Part shown: positions 1 to 9,920 of the stretch, in pieces
Position numbering within the stretch: the stretch's first letter is position 1
Layout of the letters: the number at the start of each line of letters is the position of its first letter
Assembly: GCA_902769525.1 (NCBI GenBank)
Contig: CACXPG010000010.1
Location: 1-64,000 of the forward strand
DNA length: 64,000 bases
Source: an uncultured Bacteroidia bacterium
GTDB taxonomy: Bacteria > Bacteroidota > Bacteroidia > Bacteroidales > UBA932
Direction of reading: 5' to 3'
Translations under genes and position numbers: made by a program
The notes under the pieces: generated by a model
Database searches by the model: none
What the model was told of the DNA's origin: nothing
Seen by the model: the letters and a program-made list of their open reading frames with translations, nothing else

Positions 1-271
1 TAGGGTCGGACAGCGAGTCCAGGGTTGTTGCAAGACCCATCGCGTGTACCAGCTGCCCCTCGAATGCCGGGTCCACCTTTGAGATGTTCTCCATCTCCAC
101 ATAGTTCTTCTCGGCGTCTTTGAGCATCTTGGTTGTCTTGACCGCTCTTCCTTCGTTCCACCAAAGGAGGACTGTACCGCCGATGAACATCAGGATGCCT
201 ATCAAAATGCCACCCAGTGAATTCTTTAGTCTTGTCCCGTATCCGGTACGGGTTACTTCTGTGTAAGCCAT
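1..271 (-). CDS. TMEM43-family membrane protein, N-terminal part (runs off left edge)
   Basis: Translating the minus strand from the ATG at 271-269 gives an uninterrupted frame to the window edge (about 90 residues). It begins MAYTEVTRTGYGTRLKNS, has one hydrophobic segment at residues 18-35, then LLWWNEGRAVKTTKML and a soluble stretch with KVDPAFEGQLVHAMG. The WNEGRAVKT motif after the first membrane span and the (D/N)P..EGKLVH-type motif are typical of bacterial TMEM43 (DUF1625) proteins. These are membrane proteins of unsettled role. It is divergent from the ATP synthase operon. The remaining three quarters lie outside the window, so the C-terminal membrane spans cannot be checked. Confidence 0.8.
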   Translation of the reverse strand, partial: MAYTEVTRTGYGTRLKNSLGGILIGILMFIGGTVLLWWNEGRAVKTTKMLKDAEKNYVEMENISKVDPAFEGQLVHAMGLATTLDSLSDP

Positions 272-373
272 TTCAGTTTTAAGTTTATTGGTTATTATTA
301 ATTGTCTGCAGTTTTATTCAACTTCAAATTTAATTAAAAAAAAATAAAGATTTTTATTCTGCTGTTTTTGTTG

Positions 374-381
374 TAAATTTG
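374..381 (+). promoter_or_regulatory. Candidate -7 box of the ATP synthase operon
   Basis: TAAATTTG matches the Bacteroidetes -7 consensus TAnnTTTG and lies about 65 nt before atpD in an AT-rich 176-nt divergent intergenic region. No clear -33 TTTG is seen at the usual spacing. No Shine-Dalgarno sequence precedes atpD, as is common in this phylum. Confidence 0.5.
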
Positions 382-414
382 TGGGTCTTAAACGCGGACA
401 CAAGAATATTGTAA

Positions 415-1965
<1,551 letters not shown>

Positions 1966-1970
1966 AGGAT

Positions 1971-2216
1971 ATGGAATATCTGCATCTGAACATAATATCA
2001 CCTGAGGAGAGCCTTTTCAAGGGAGATGTTTCCGAAGTTACGCTTCCCGGAAGCGTGGCTCCGTTTACAATCCTTCCGCATCACGCGCCGATAATCTCTT
2101 CTCTGGATAAAGGAGTCGTGTCATTTGTCGCAAAGGAGGGCGGAGAGCAGAGCGTGGAGATTGGCGGAGGCTTTGTGGAGATGAGCAACGGGACAGTAAC
2201 GGTATGTATATGCTGA
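1971..2216 (+). CDS. atpC: F0F1 ATP synthase subunit epsilon (short form)
   Basis: Epsilon subunit of the F1 central stalk. Only 81 residues are present, against about 135-140 in E. coli. They cover the N-terminal beta-sandwich (LNIISPEESLFKGDVSEVTLPG, then TILPHHAPIIS), while the C-terminal two-helix domain that inhibits ATP hydrolysis is missing. Short epsilon subunits are common in Bacteroidota, so this is not a truncation artefact. A purine-rich AAAGGAT sits directly before the ATG, one of the few plausible ribosome binding sites in the operon. The stop codon is one base before the next start. Confidence 0.93.
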   Translation: MEYLHLNIISPEESLFKGDVSEVTLPGSVAPFTILPHHAPIISSLDKGVVSFVAKEGGEQSVEIGGGFVEMSNGTVTVCIC

Positions 2217-2217
2217 T

Positions 2218-2598
2218 ATGGAACTTGGAATAAGGAAATACACTATAGGAATATTCATCTGCCTGGCCATTGTGTGCGCCCTGGCTATGGGAGCCGCATA
2301 CCTTTGGTATCCTGAGGCTTTCGGCTGGAAGGTTCCGGTTCTGGCACTGGTTTTCTTCGCGGTTTCGGTGCTGGGCATTCTGATGCTGGACCGCTATTCG
2401 AAGAAAGGAGACAGGACCCTGGTTTCCGGCTATATGGCGGTAAAAGGGGTAAGGATGGTTATCCTGGTGGGAGTGCTTCTGGTGTTTCTCCTTATAGACA
2501 GGCACTCTGTCAAGTGGATTGCGGCAGCGTTCGTCCTTTTCTATATCGCGATGCTGGTGTTTGACACATTTTATTTTTCAAAGAAGTTCAAGAAATGA
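2218..2598 (+). CDS. Small membrane protein in ATP synthase operon (AtpI-like position)
   Basis: The 126-residue protein has four hydrophobic segments (about residues 8-28, 38-56, 80-96 and 100-118) and basic loops. It lies one base after atpC and overlaps the atpB start by ATGA, so it is translationally coupled to both. In many bacteria a small AtpI/UncI protein that helps c-ring assembly is encoded next to atpB. This protein has the position and topology of such a factor, but no decisive AtpI motif was recognised. The role in ATP synthase assembly is inferred from context. Confidence 0.75.
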   Translation: MELGIRKYTIGIFICLAIVCALAMGAAYLWYPEAFGWKVPVLALVFFAVSVLGILMLDRYSKKGDRTLVSGYMAVKGVRMVILVGVLLVFLLIDRHSVKWIAAAFVLFYIAMLVFDTFYFSKKFKK

Positions 2599-3716
2599 TG
2601 CGCAAGGTTCTGATCATAATCGCGATGCTGATGGCGGGATGCGTTTTCTTCCCGACACGGAGCTTGGCGTCCGATACCGGGGAAGGCGGCGAGATCAATG
2701 TCCAGCACATCATATTTGAGCACATGCTCGACTCCTACTCCTGGCACATAACCAAGATAGGGGAGAAGGATGTGGTTATATATCTTCCGGTTATACTTTA
2801 CAGCAAGACAAGCGGCTGGCATTTCTTCTCCTCCAGGAGACTCCACGAGAACGGAGGAAGCTACGAAGGCTTCTATCCGGCTCCTGAAGACGGGCCTCAC
2901 GCCTACAAGCTGATGGAGAAGATGCCGGACGGTTCTATGGTAAGGCCGATAGACCTTAGCCTTACCAAGATGAGCCTTGCCCTGCTTATAAACGGAGCCA
3001 TACTGCTTCTGCTGTTCCTTCCTGCCGCAAGATGGCACAGGAAGCATCGCGGAAACGCCAATGCTGTGCCGACAAAATACGTGAGCTTCGTGGAGATGCT
3101 CGTGGATATGGTTGAAGACGGAATCATCAAGCCTTGCATCGGTGAGAATTACAAGAAGTTCTCGCCTTATCTGCTGACGGCTTTCTTTTTCATCTTCACC
3201 TGCAACCTGATGAGCCTTCTCCCGATATTCCCGGGAGGAGTGGGAGTTACGGCTAATATCTCCATCACGATGTTCCTGGCCCTTTGCACTTTCATTGCGG
3301 TTAACGTGTTCGGTTCAAGGGAGTACTGGAGAGAAATCCTGTGGCCGGATGTTCCAACCTGGCTGAAGGCACCGGTTCCGCTGATGCCGTTCATTGAACT
3401 GATAGGAATCTTCACAAAGCCTATTGCCCTGATGATAAGGCTCTTTGCTAACATGCTGGGCGGACATATGGCTATGCTTGTGCTCACGGTCCTGATTTTC
3501 ATAGGCTTCAGCGCGAGCGCGGTGATGGGCACTTCGATGACTGTGCTGAGCGTGCTGTTCAATATTTTCATGTATGCCCTGGAACTTCTGGTGGCATACA
3601 TCCAGGCCTATGTGTTCACCCTGCTGAGTGCGGTGTTCATAGGCTCGGCACAGATCTATCACCACAAGAAAGCAAAAGAAGAAAGCATTACAGAAACAGA
3701 TAATACAAACAATTAA
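2595..3716 (+). CDS. atpB: F0F1 ATP synthase subunit a
   Basis: Membrane subunit a of F0, forming the proton half-channels against the c-ring. At 373 residues it is longer than E. coli AtpB (271). The extra N-terminal part has a signal-like hydrophobic segment (residues 4-18) and a hydrophilic region of about 110 residues before the first core helix. This extension is usual in Bacteroidota. The essential arginine is R282 in ALMIRLFANMLGGHM. Later helices contain the expected ELLVAYIQAYVFTLL segment near the C-terminus. It overlaps the preceding membrane-protein gene by four bases and is followed 12 bases later by atpE. Confidence 0.96.
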   Translation: MMRKVLIIIAMLMAGCVFFPTRSLASDTGEGGEINVQHIIFEHMLDSYSWHITKIGEKDVVIYLPVILYSKTSGWHFFSSRRLHENGGSYEGFYPAPEDGPHAYKLMEKMPDGSMVRPIDLSLTKMSLALLINGAILLLLFLPAARWHRKHRGNANAVPTKYVSFVEMLVDMVEDGIIKPCIGENYKKFSPYLLTAFFFIFTCNLMSLLPIFPGGVGVTANISITMFLALCTFIAVNVFGSREYWREILWPDVPTWLKAPVPLMPFIELIGIFTKPIALMIRLFANMLGGHMAMLVLTVLIFIGFSASAVMGTSMTVLSVLFNIFMYALELLVAYIQAYVFTLLSAVFIGSAQIYHHKKAKEESITETDNTNN

Positions 3717-3728
3717 AAGCAATAGATT

Positions 3729-3998
3729 ATGTTAACAATTCTTTCAGTAATCCTTGAGTACACGATGGCACTGGCAGTCAGCAAGGCAGCAGCAGCAATC
3801 GGAGCAGGAATCGTTGTAATAGGCGCAGGTCTTGGTATCAGCAAGATCGGATCCAACGCTATGGACGCTATCGCCCGTCAGCCACAGGCAGCAGGTGAAA
3901 TCCGCAGCGGCATGATCCTTTCCGCAGCTCTGATCGAGGGCGTTGCCCTTATCGCAGTAATCGTCTGCATGCTTTCATACTTTGTGCAGCAGGGATAA
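3729..3998 (+). CDS. atpE: F0F1 ATP synthase subunit c
   Basis: Proteolipid forming the rotor ring of F0. The 89-residue hairpin has helix 1 at about residues 17-40 (rich in Gly/Ala), a polar loop with the conserved ARQP (49-52), and helix 2 with the ion-binding carboxylate E70 in ALIEGVALIA. The residue after E70 is glycine, not the serine or threonine usual in sodium-binding rings, so proton coupling is the more likely reading. About 14 residues precede the first core helix. Located between atpB and atpF. Confidence 0.96.
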   Translation: MLTILSVILEYTMALAVSKAAAAIGAGIVVIGAGLGISKIGSNAMDAIARQPQAAGEIRSGMILSAALIEGVALIAVIVCMLSYFVQQG

Positions 3999-4024
3999 TT
4001 AAAAAGTTTAAGAAACAATAAGTT

Positions 4025-4546
4025 ATGTCATTACTTGTTCCCGACAGCGGATTGTTGTTCTGGATGCTGATATCTTTTGGCGTGGTGTTCTTCATCCTCG
4101 CCAAGTTCGCGTTCCCGATGATAACCAAGTCTGTCGAGGAGAGAAAGACTTATGTAGAAACCTCTTTGAACGACGCCAAGCAGGCCAAGGAGACTCTCTC
4201 CAGGGTTGAGGACGACACCAAGGCCCTCATCGCCGAGGCTAACAAGGAGCAGGGCAGGGTGCTCAACGAAGCTGCCGCGCAGCGAGACAAGATCATTTCC
4301 GCTGCAAAGGATGAAGCTTCCGCAGAGGCCCGCAAGACTCTTGAAGACGCCAGAGCCCAGATCCAGAAGGAGAAGGACGAGGCGATGCTTTCCGTCAGGA
4401 GGGAAATGGCCTCCCTGTCTTGCGACATCGCGGAGAAGGTCCTGAAGGAGAAACTCTCCGACAAGGACACCCAGATGGCGCTCATAGACAAGATGCTTGA
4501 AGAGGTTGTAAAAGACGGCTCTCTGCAGCAAAGCAGACTGTCGTAA
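4025..4546 (+). CDS. atpF: F0F1 ATP synthase subunit b
   Basis: Peripheral stalk subunit b, which holds the F1 head against rotation. The 173-residue protein has one membrane helix near the N-terminus (about residues 8-28, LLFWMLISFGVVFFILAKF), followed by a long charged, alanine-rich helix (residues 35-140) expected to form a coiled coil, ending in a segment that should contact delta. Length and architecture match the family. A single b gene is present, with no b'. Confidence 0.95.
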   Translation: MSLLVPDSGLLFWMLISFGVVFFILAKFAFPMITKSVEERKTYVETSLNDAKQAKETLSRVEDDTKALIAEANKEQGRVLNEAAAQRDKIISAAKDEASAEARKTLEDARAQIQKEKDEAMLSVRREMASLSCDIAEKVLKEKLSDKDTQMALIDKMLEEVVKDGSLQQSRLS

Positions 4547-4560
4547 ACAATGTCTGGAAT

Positions 4561-5121
4561 ATGGATGTAGGAGTATTGGCTGTAAGATATGCGCGGGCTC
4601 TGCTTGACTATGCCCGCAGCCGCGGTGTGGCTGAAGATGTCTATCATCTGTCGGCCGCTATGCTCGAGTGCTTTGCAGACAATCCGTCCCTTTCCCGGAC
4701 ACTGGAAGATCCTCTTCTCTCCCGGCAGGAAAAACTGGGACTGCTGTCTTCGGCCACTGTGTCGGAGGGCGACGCGAAGGAAGTGATGGAGCGGTACTAT
4801 TCCCTTGTGATCGAAAAGCGCAGGGAGTCTTATCTGCCTTCTTCGCTTCGCAGCTACCTGGACCTGTACCGCCAGAGCGAGGGTATTGTGGTGGTAAAGA
4901 TAACCACTGCCGTTCCCCTCGAAAAACAAATGGAGGAAAAGATCCTTTCCAGGGTTTCTGCAGCACTTGGAAAGAAGATCGAGCTAAAGAAGATCGTGGA
5001 TCCGCAGATTGAGGGCGGTTTCATCTTCGACATAGACGACTGCAGATTAGATGCAAGTGTGGCTGCGCGCATTCGCAAGATCCGCCGCCAGCTGCTAGAC
5101 AAGAACAGGAGAATAGTGTAA
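4561..5121 (+). CDS. atpH: F0F1 ATP synthase subunit delta
   Basis: Delta subunit (OSCP), which joins the peripheral stalk to the top of F1. The 186-residue protein starts [16 protein letters not shown], the family's N-terminal helix signature, and ends with the conserved region [20 protein letters not shown], matching the usual GG(F/I)x(I/L)xx(D)xxxDxS pattern. It begins 14 bases after atpF and ends one base before the atpA start, indicating coupled translation. Confidence 0.95.
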   Translation: MDVGVLAVRYARALLDYARSRGVAEDVYHLSAAMLECFADNPSLSRTLEDPLLSRQEKLGLLSSATVSEGDAKEVMERYYSLVIEKRRESYLPSSLRSYLDLYRQSEGIVVVKITTAVPLEKQMEEKILSRVSAALGKKIELKKIVDPQIEGGFIFDIDDCRLDASVAARIRKIRRQLLDKNRRIV

Positions 5122-5122
5122 T

Positions 5123-6709
5123 ATGGCATTGAACATCAAAGCAAGTGAAGTTTCCGATGTGCTGCGCAGGCAGCTGGAAGGCATCCAGGACAAGATGGCT
5201 CTGGATGAAGTAGGAACCGTGCTTCAGGTCAGCGACGGAGTTGTCAGGATCTACGGCCTGAGAAACGCCGAGGCCAATGAGCTTCTGGAGTTCGAGAACG
5301 GAGAGATGGCCGTTGTGATGAACCTTGAGGAAGACAACGTGGGAGCAGTGCTCCTCGGCCCTACAGACGACATCAAGGAAGGCTTCACCGTACGCAGGAC
5401 AAAGCGAATCGCATCCATCAGAGTTGGCGAAAGCATGCTCGGCAGAGTGATCAACCCTCTGGGACAGCCGCTTGACGGCAAGGGGGAGGTAGACGGAGAG
5501 CTCTTCGAGATGCCTCTCGAGAGAAAGGCTCCGGGAGTTGTGTTCCGCCAGCCGGTTAACCAGCCGCTTCAGACAGGTATCAAGGCCATAGACTCTATGA
5601 TCCCTATCGGAAGAGGCCAGAGAGAGCTTATCATCGGCGACCGCCAGACCGGAAAGACCGCCATTGCGATAGACACTATAATAAACCAGAAGAACGCGAT
5701 GAGAAAGGGCAAGCCGGTTTACTGCATCTATGTGGCAGTAGGCCAGAAAGGCTCCACCGTGGCATCCCTGGTAGAGACGCTCAGGGCAAGCGGCGCGATG
5801 GAATACACCATAGTGGTTTGCGCCACCGCTGCCGATCCTGCCGCCCTCCAGTACTTTGCCCCGTTTGCCGGAGCCGCCATCGGCGAGTACTTCAGGGATA
5901 CGGGAAGAGACGCTCTCGTGGTTTACGACGATCTTTCCAAGCAGGCTGTTTCCTACCGTGAGGTTTCCCTTATTCTCCGCCGTCCTTCCGGACGTGAGGC
6001 CTATCCTGGAGATATCTTCTACCTGCACTCAAGGCTTCTGGAGAGAGCCGCCAAGATTATCGACCAGCAGGAGATGGCAGAGCAGATGAACGACCTGCCG
6101 GCATCGCTGAAGGGAAAAGTGAAGGGAGGCGGTTCCCTTACGGCTCTTCCAATCATCGAGACTCAGGAAGGAGACGTTTCCGCGTATATTCCGACAAATG
6201 TGATTTCTATTACAGACGGCCAGATATTCCTCGATACCGACCTGTTTAACCAGGGTAACCGCCCTGCGATCAACGTTGGTATCTCAGTTTCCCGTGTAGG
6301 TGGTAACGCCCAGATCAAGCCTATGAAGAAGGTGGCCGGTACATTGAAGATAGACCAGGCCCAGTACCAGGAACTCGAGGCTTTCACCAAGTTCGGCGGC
6401 GAGATGGACAAGGTTACCGCAATGACCATAGACAAGGGAAGGAAGAACACCCGCCTTCTGATCCAGCCTCAGTATTCGCCGATGCCGGTAGAGGAGCAGA
6501 TCGCTATCCTTTACTGCGGCACCCACGGCCTGTTCAAGGATATAGACATATCCAAGGTACAGGACTTCGAGAAGGCTTTCATCAACTCGCTAAGGCTCAA
6601 CCATCAGGCCGATGTACTGGACCTTCTTGCAAAAGGCGAGTTCAACGACGACATCACCTCCAAGATAGAGAAGACGGCAAAGATGACTCTCAACCAGTTC
6701 ATCGCTTAA
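5123..6709 (+). CDS. atpA: F0F1 ATP synthase subunit alpha
   Basis: Non-catalytic nucleotide-binding alpha subunit of F1. The 528-residue protein has the Walker A loop GDRQTGKT at residues 172-179, the segment [18 protein letters not shown] with the Walker B aspartate, and the alpha signature [21 protein letters not shown]. The length is slightly above the usual 500-515. It sits between atpH and atpG in one transcription unit. Confidence 0.98.
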   Translation: MALNIKASEVSDVLRRQLEGIQDKMALDEVGTVLQVSDGVVRIYGLRNAEANELLEFENGEMAVVMNLEEDNVGAVLLGPTDDIKEGFTVRRTKRIASIRVGESMLGRVINPLGQPLDGKGEVDGELFEMPLERKAPGVVFRQPVNQPLQTGIKAIDSMIPIGRGQRELIIGDRQTGKTAIAIDTIINQKNAMRKGKPVYCIYVAVGQKGSTVASLVETLRASGAMEYTIVVCATAADPAALQYFAPFAGAAIGEYFRDTGRDALVVYDDLSKQAVSYREVSLILRRPSGREAYPGDIFYLHSRLLERAAKIIDQQEMAEQMNDLPASLKGKVKGGGSLTALPIIETQEGDVSAYIPTNVISITDGQIFLDTDLFNQGNRPAINVGISVSRVGGNAQIKPMKKVAGTLKIDQAQYQELEAFTKFGGEMDKVTAMTIDKGRKNTRLLIQPQYSPMPVEEQIAILYCGTHGLFKDIDISKVQDFEKAFINSLRLNHQADVLDLLAKGEFNDDITSKIEKTAKMTLNQFIA

Positions 6710-6720
6710 AGCAGTAGTTT

Positions 6721-7617
6721 ATGGCATCGCTGAAGGAGATAAAATCGAGAATAGGCTCGGTACAGGGGACCAGGAAGGTTACCTCTGCAATGAAGATGGT
6801 GTCTTCCGCCAAGCTTCACAAGGCTCAGAGCCTGATTAGCGCAATGCTCCCTTACCAGAGGAGCCTGGACAGCATTGTATCCAACTTCCTGTCCGGCGAG
6901 ACTCCTTTCTCTTCTCCATATATCCTCAGCGAGGGCCAGACTCCTGACCTTTCAGGGCGAGCCGTCATAATCGTGTTCTCTTCCAACTCCTCTCTTTGCG
7001 GAGCTTTCAACTATAATGTAATCAGGGAGTTCGCTTCCCTGGCATTAGCCCTCAAGAAAGAAGGCGTTCCCGAGAGCATGATAGACGTTTATGCCATAGG
7101 AAAGAAGGTGGAGGATGCCGTGAAGAAGATGGGCTTCAGTCCAAAGTCATACCAGAGCCTGGCTTCCAAGCCTGACTACAAGAGTGTTTTCGCTCTTGCT
7201 GAAGACATTCTGAAGCAGTATTCCAGCGGATCGGTTTCCAGGGTGTATGTAATCTACCAGCATTTCAAGTCATCTGCCGTGCAGAAAGTGCAGAGAGAAC
7301 TCTATCTTCCTCTTGAGATTTCTGAATACAAGAAGGAGCAGAAGGCAACTGCTGAAGGATGGCTCAACAATTACATCGTTGAACCTTCTGTAGCCCAGGT
7401 TATTGAATCTCTGATGCCGCAGGTTCTAAAGCAGAAGCTCTACACCTGCCTTGCCGATTCATACGCCAGCGAGCACGCGGCCAGGACTATCGCGATGCAG
7501 GTTGCAACCGACAATGCGGAAGACCTGATTCAGGAACTCACGGTTCTGTACAACAAGAGCCGCCAGCAGGCTATCACCGCCGAGCTTCTTGACATTGTCG
7601 CTGGAAGTACCCAGTAA
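6721..7617 (+). CDS. atpG: F0F1 ATP synthase subunit gamma
   Basis: Central rotor shaft of F1. The 298-residue protein begins with the conserved N-terminal helix (MASLKEIKSRIGSVQGTRKV, then TSAMKMVSSAKLHKAQ) and ends with the C-terminal helix that pairs with it in the coiled coil (LYNKSRQQAITAELLDIVAG). SSLCGAFNYNVIRE in the middle is the usual (S/T)DRGLCG(S/A)-region equivalent. Last gene of the operon; transcription then meets the structured element at 7623-7744. Confidence 0.96.
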   Translation: MASLKEIKSRIGSVQGTRKVTSAMKMVSSAKLHKAQSLISAMLPYQRSLDSIVSNFLSGETPFSSPYILSEGQTPDLSGRAVIIVFSSNSSLCGAFNYNVIREFASLALALKKEGVPESMIDVYAIGKKVEDAVKKMGFSPKSYQSLASKPDYKSVFALAEDILKQYSSGSVSRVYVIYQHFKSSAVQKVQRELYLPLEISEYKKEQKATAEGWLNNYIVEPSVAQVIESLMPQVLKQKLYTCLADSYASEHAARTIAMQVATDNAEDLIQELTVLYNKSRQQAITAELLDIVAGSTQ

Positions 7618-7622
7618 CATAA

Positions 7623-7744
7623 TTGCTGTTTTCTGCAGAACCTTCCGCTCAGCACAATGTGCTTCGCTTCATCCCGTCTGTCCTGACGGACAGCCACCCA
7701 TTCATGTAGACATGGGCGTCTACAGGTTCTTTGCAGAAAACAGC
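7623..7744. repeat. Branched inverted-repeat element between convergent genes
   Basis: An outer stem pairs 7624-7641 (TGCTGTTTTCTGC..GAACC) with 7725-7744 (GGTTC..GCAGAAAACAGCA). Inside lie three smaller perfect hairpins: AGCACA/TGTGCT at 7651-7663, CTGTCC/GGACAG at 7678-7693 (alternatively CCGTC/GACGG at 7674-7689), and TGTAGAC/GTCTACA at 7705-7724. The result is a cloverleaf-like fold filling the whole gap between atpG and the convergent MBL gene. It could end transcription from both sides, or be a REP/BIME-type or other mobile repeat. No U-tract follows the outer stem. Confidence 0.65.
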
Positions 7745-7746
7745 AC

Positions 7747-8829
7747 TTATTGTAAAAAATGGATTTGTCCGATCTGGAGGACGATCAGGTCTTTTCCGGA
7801 CTCTTCTGACGCATATTTTTCATTCTCCCGAGGTTCCCACCAGTCGTGCTGGCTGAGGGCGAACTTGGAATGATGCACAGTTATATAGTGCTTTGCATCA
7901 AGGTCTTCCATAACCTTGTGCAGTTCTTCCGGCATAGTGTGAATCTGGGCCCACCTGCCGCTGTACTGGCCGTTTTCTATGAAAGCCAGGTCGATGTCGT
8001 ATTCCTCTCCGATTTTTTTGAAGTGGGAACCGTAGCCGCCGTCACCGCCTATGAATATGCACTTGTCTCCGACTTGCAGGATGAACGAAGCCCACAGAGT
8101 CTTGTTTCTCTTGAAACTTCTTCCCGAGAAATGCTTTGCAGGGGTGCAGGTGAAAGACACTCCGTCGTGGTAAGATTCCATCCAGTCCAGCTCCACCAGT
8201 TTGTCAGGTTCGTATCCCCAGTATTCCAGATGAGAGCCCACCCCGAGAGGCATTATTACCTTGCCCGTTTTATGCTTGAGCTTCTTTACCGCCTTGTAGT
8301 CCAGGTGGTCGTAATGGTCGTGGGTGATGACAAGATAGTCTATGTCAGGGAAATCGCCAGGTCTGTAAATGGAGGTTCCCTTGAACGGGCGGTTGATAAA
8401 TGAAACAGGCGAACCGCTGTACAGGACCGGATCCACGAGCACTGTCTTTCCGTCAATTACAAGAAGGTAGGAAGAGTGCCCGAACCAGACCACGATGTCT
8501 TTCTTTTCCTTTACGGCCTGCTCCACGGCGTTTCTGTCAAGCGGCTCTGCGTTGACAGGTTCTGTCGGCTTAAGGCCTTTTTTGCTTGAAAAGATGAAAT
8601 TCCAGATGATGGAAGCCATGCTTTGTTTCTTGGCGGAATCGGTGAACATCTTCACAGGCTCAAGGTTGACGAACTTCCCGCCTTTGTAGTTGGGGCTGGC
8701 CTTGCATTTTTCCAGCCTCTGCCCGTGCGGAATTCTGCCGATGCTCACATAGTCCGTGAAGAATAGGGCAACAATCGCGATGATTATGAACAGAGATATG
8801 AGCATCCTTCTTTTCCTTTTGACTTTCAT
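7747..8829 (-). CDS. MBL-fold metal-dependent hydrolase, membrane-anchored
   Basis: Metallo-beta-lactamase-fold hydrolase resembling the UlaG/NAPE-PLD branch. It has an N-terminal basic stretch and membrane anchor (residues 8-25) and the metal-binding motif THDHYDH at residues 169-175. Later come TPAKHFSGR, FIGGDGGYG and TVHHSKFA, which supply the remaining metal-ligand positions. A GTG two codons upstream (8835) is in frame, but the ATG at 8829 fits better because the -7 box overlaps the GTG. The substrate is unknown. NAPE-PLD-like enzymes cleave phosphodiesters of N-acyl lipids, but this cannot be assigned here. Confidence 0.82.
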   Translation of the reverse strand: MKVKRKRRMLISLFIIIAIVALFFTDYVSIGRIPHGQRLEKCKASPNYKGGKFVNLEPVKMFTDSAKKQSMASIIWNFIFSSKKGLKPTEPVNAEPLDRNAVEQAVKEKKDIVVWFGHSSYLLVIDGKTVLVDPVLYSGSPVSFINRPFKGTSIYRPGDFPDIDYLVITHDHYDHLDYKAVKKLKHKTGKVIMPLGVGSHLEYWGYEPDKLVELDWMESYHDGVSFTCTPAKHFSGRSFKRNKTLWASFILQVGDKCIFIGGDGGYGSHFKKIGEEYDIDLAFIENGQYSGRWAQIHTMPEELHKVMEDLDAKHYITVHHSKFALSQHDWWEPRENEKYASEESGKDLIVLQIGQIHFLQ

Positions 8830-8834
8830 TTCCA

Positions 8835-8842
8835 CAAAAATA
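8835..8842 (-). promoter_or_regulatory. Candidate -7 box for the MBL hydrolase gene
   Basis: On the minus strand the sequence is TATTTTTG, matching TAnnTTTG, only five bases before the ATG at 8829. The transcript would have little or no leader. Confidence 0.45.
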
Positions 8843-8900
8843 GTGCAATTATTTTAAAAATGTTTTTTTGCTATTTGTTGCGTTTAATTGACCCAATTGT

Positions 8901-8908
8901 TATATTTG
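8901..8908 (+). promoter_or_regulatory. Candidate -7 box for the Nudix gene
   Basis: TATATTTG, a perfect TAnnTTTG match, 40 nt before the Nudix ATG in the divergent region. A TTTG occurs upstream at 8874-8877, slightly farther than the usual spacing. Confidence 0.55.
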
Positions 8909-8948
8909 CATCGCAGATGTATTGTAATCTGTCTTAAACAATTGCATT

Positions 8949-9914
8949 ATGGCACATAGTGTTTTCAAAATAAGAAAAGGAGAAGCTTATCCTTATTGTT
9001 ACAAATATCCGCAAGTAGCCCTTACGGCAGACTGCGTTATCTTTTCATACGACGGGAAGGATCTTCTGGTTCTTCTGGTCAAGAGGGGCCTCGAGCCTTT
9101 TAAAGGAGAATGGGCGCTGCCGGGCGGTTTCATAAAGCCTGAAGAGACCGTTGAAGAAGGTGCCAAGAGAGAGCTCTTTGAAGAGACCTCTCTCAAGGCG
9201 GAGTATATGGAGCAGATCAGGGTGTTTTCAACTCCTGACAGGGATCCAAGGCAGAGAGTGGTTACCGTGCCTTTCTTTGCTCTGGTAAAGAATGTTCCGG
9301 TGGTCGGCGGTGACGATGCCGAAAGTGCAGAGTGGTTTCCTGTTGACAAGCTGCCTGAACTGGCGTTTGACCACGCCCAGATTCTGGCCGCTGCAAGAGA
9401 GGCCCTGAAGCATTCTCTCTATTTCAACCCGGTTTCATTTGACCTTCTTCCCCAGACGTTCACCATGCCGCAGCTCCAGAGGCTGTATGAGCTGATACTT
9501 GGCCGCAAGTTTGACCGCCGCAACTTTGCCCGCAAGATGAACTCGCTCGGAATACTTGACTATCACGAGCCGGAGACACATAAAGAAGAAGAATGTGAGA
9601 TAGACGAGTTTAACGAGCTTGCAAAAGAATATAATATAGATACTGGTGAGGACTTGCTTTTTGACGAGGTTAAAGACAATCCTGCCGAGAAACTTGAGAA
9701 AAAACAGCACTCTGTATCAAGGCCTAAATTCAGGGCTATGAAGAGTATGCCTGACCTTATTTCTTCGTCTCTTCCTATCATAAGTGACCCTGAAGAAAAG
9801 CCAAAGAAAAAGCGCGACAAAAGCCTTCCGAGCCGTATCGCTTCTGTTTTCTCTTTCAACCGTAAAGGGTGGGAGAGCATGAAGGACAGCTCTTCTGACA
9901 ATTTCGAGTTCTAG
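8949..9914 (+). CDS. Nudix domain protein with winged-helix-like C-terminal region
   Basis: Nudix hydrolase domain at about residues 20-150, with the Nudix box at 60-82 (GFIKPEETVEEGAKRELFEE, then TSL). The REL..EE core is intact, but the glycine usual near the end of the box is serine. Residues 160-225 (FTMPQLQRLYELILGRKFDR, then RNFARKMNSLGIL) resemble the winged-helix region of NrtR/AraR-type Nudix regulators and of ADP-ribose pyrophosphatases. The last 90 residues are polar and lysine/serine-rich, with no recognised domain. The protein could hydrolyse ADP-ribose-like nucleotides or act as a ligand-sensing regulator; the near-intact box favours activity. Confidence 0.82.
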   Translation: MAHSVFKIRKGEAYPYCYKYPQVALTADCVIFSYDGKDLLVLLVKRGLEPFKGEWALPGGFIKPEETVEEGAKRELFEETSLKAEYMEQIRVFSTPDRDPRQRVVTVPFFALVKNVPVVGGDDAESAEWFPVDKLPELAFDHAQILAAAREALKHSLYFNPVSFDLLPQTFTMPQLQRLYELILGRKFDRRNFARKMNSLGILDYHEPETHKEEECEIDEFNELAKEYNIDTGEDLLFDEVKDNPAEKLEKKQHSVSRPKFRAMKSMPDLISSSLPIISDPEEKPKKKRDKSLPSRIASVFSFNRKGWESMKDSSSDNFEF

Positions 9915-9920
9915 GATTCT

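Noticed and set aside
3729..3998. Sodium-driven ATP synthase
   Set aside because: The residue after the ion-binding glutamate is Gly rather than Ser/Thr and helix 1 lacks the usual Gln, so proton coupling is more likely.
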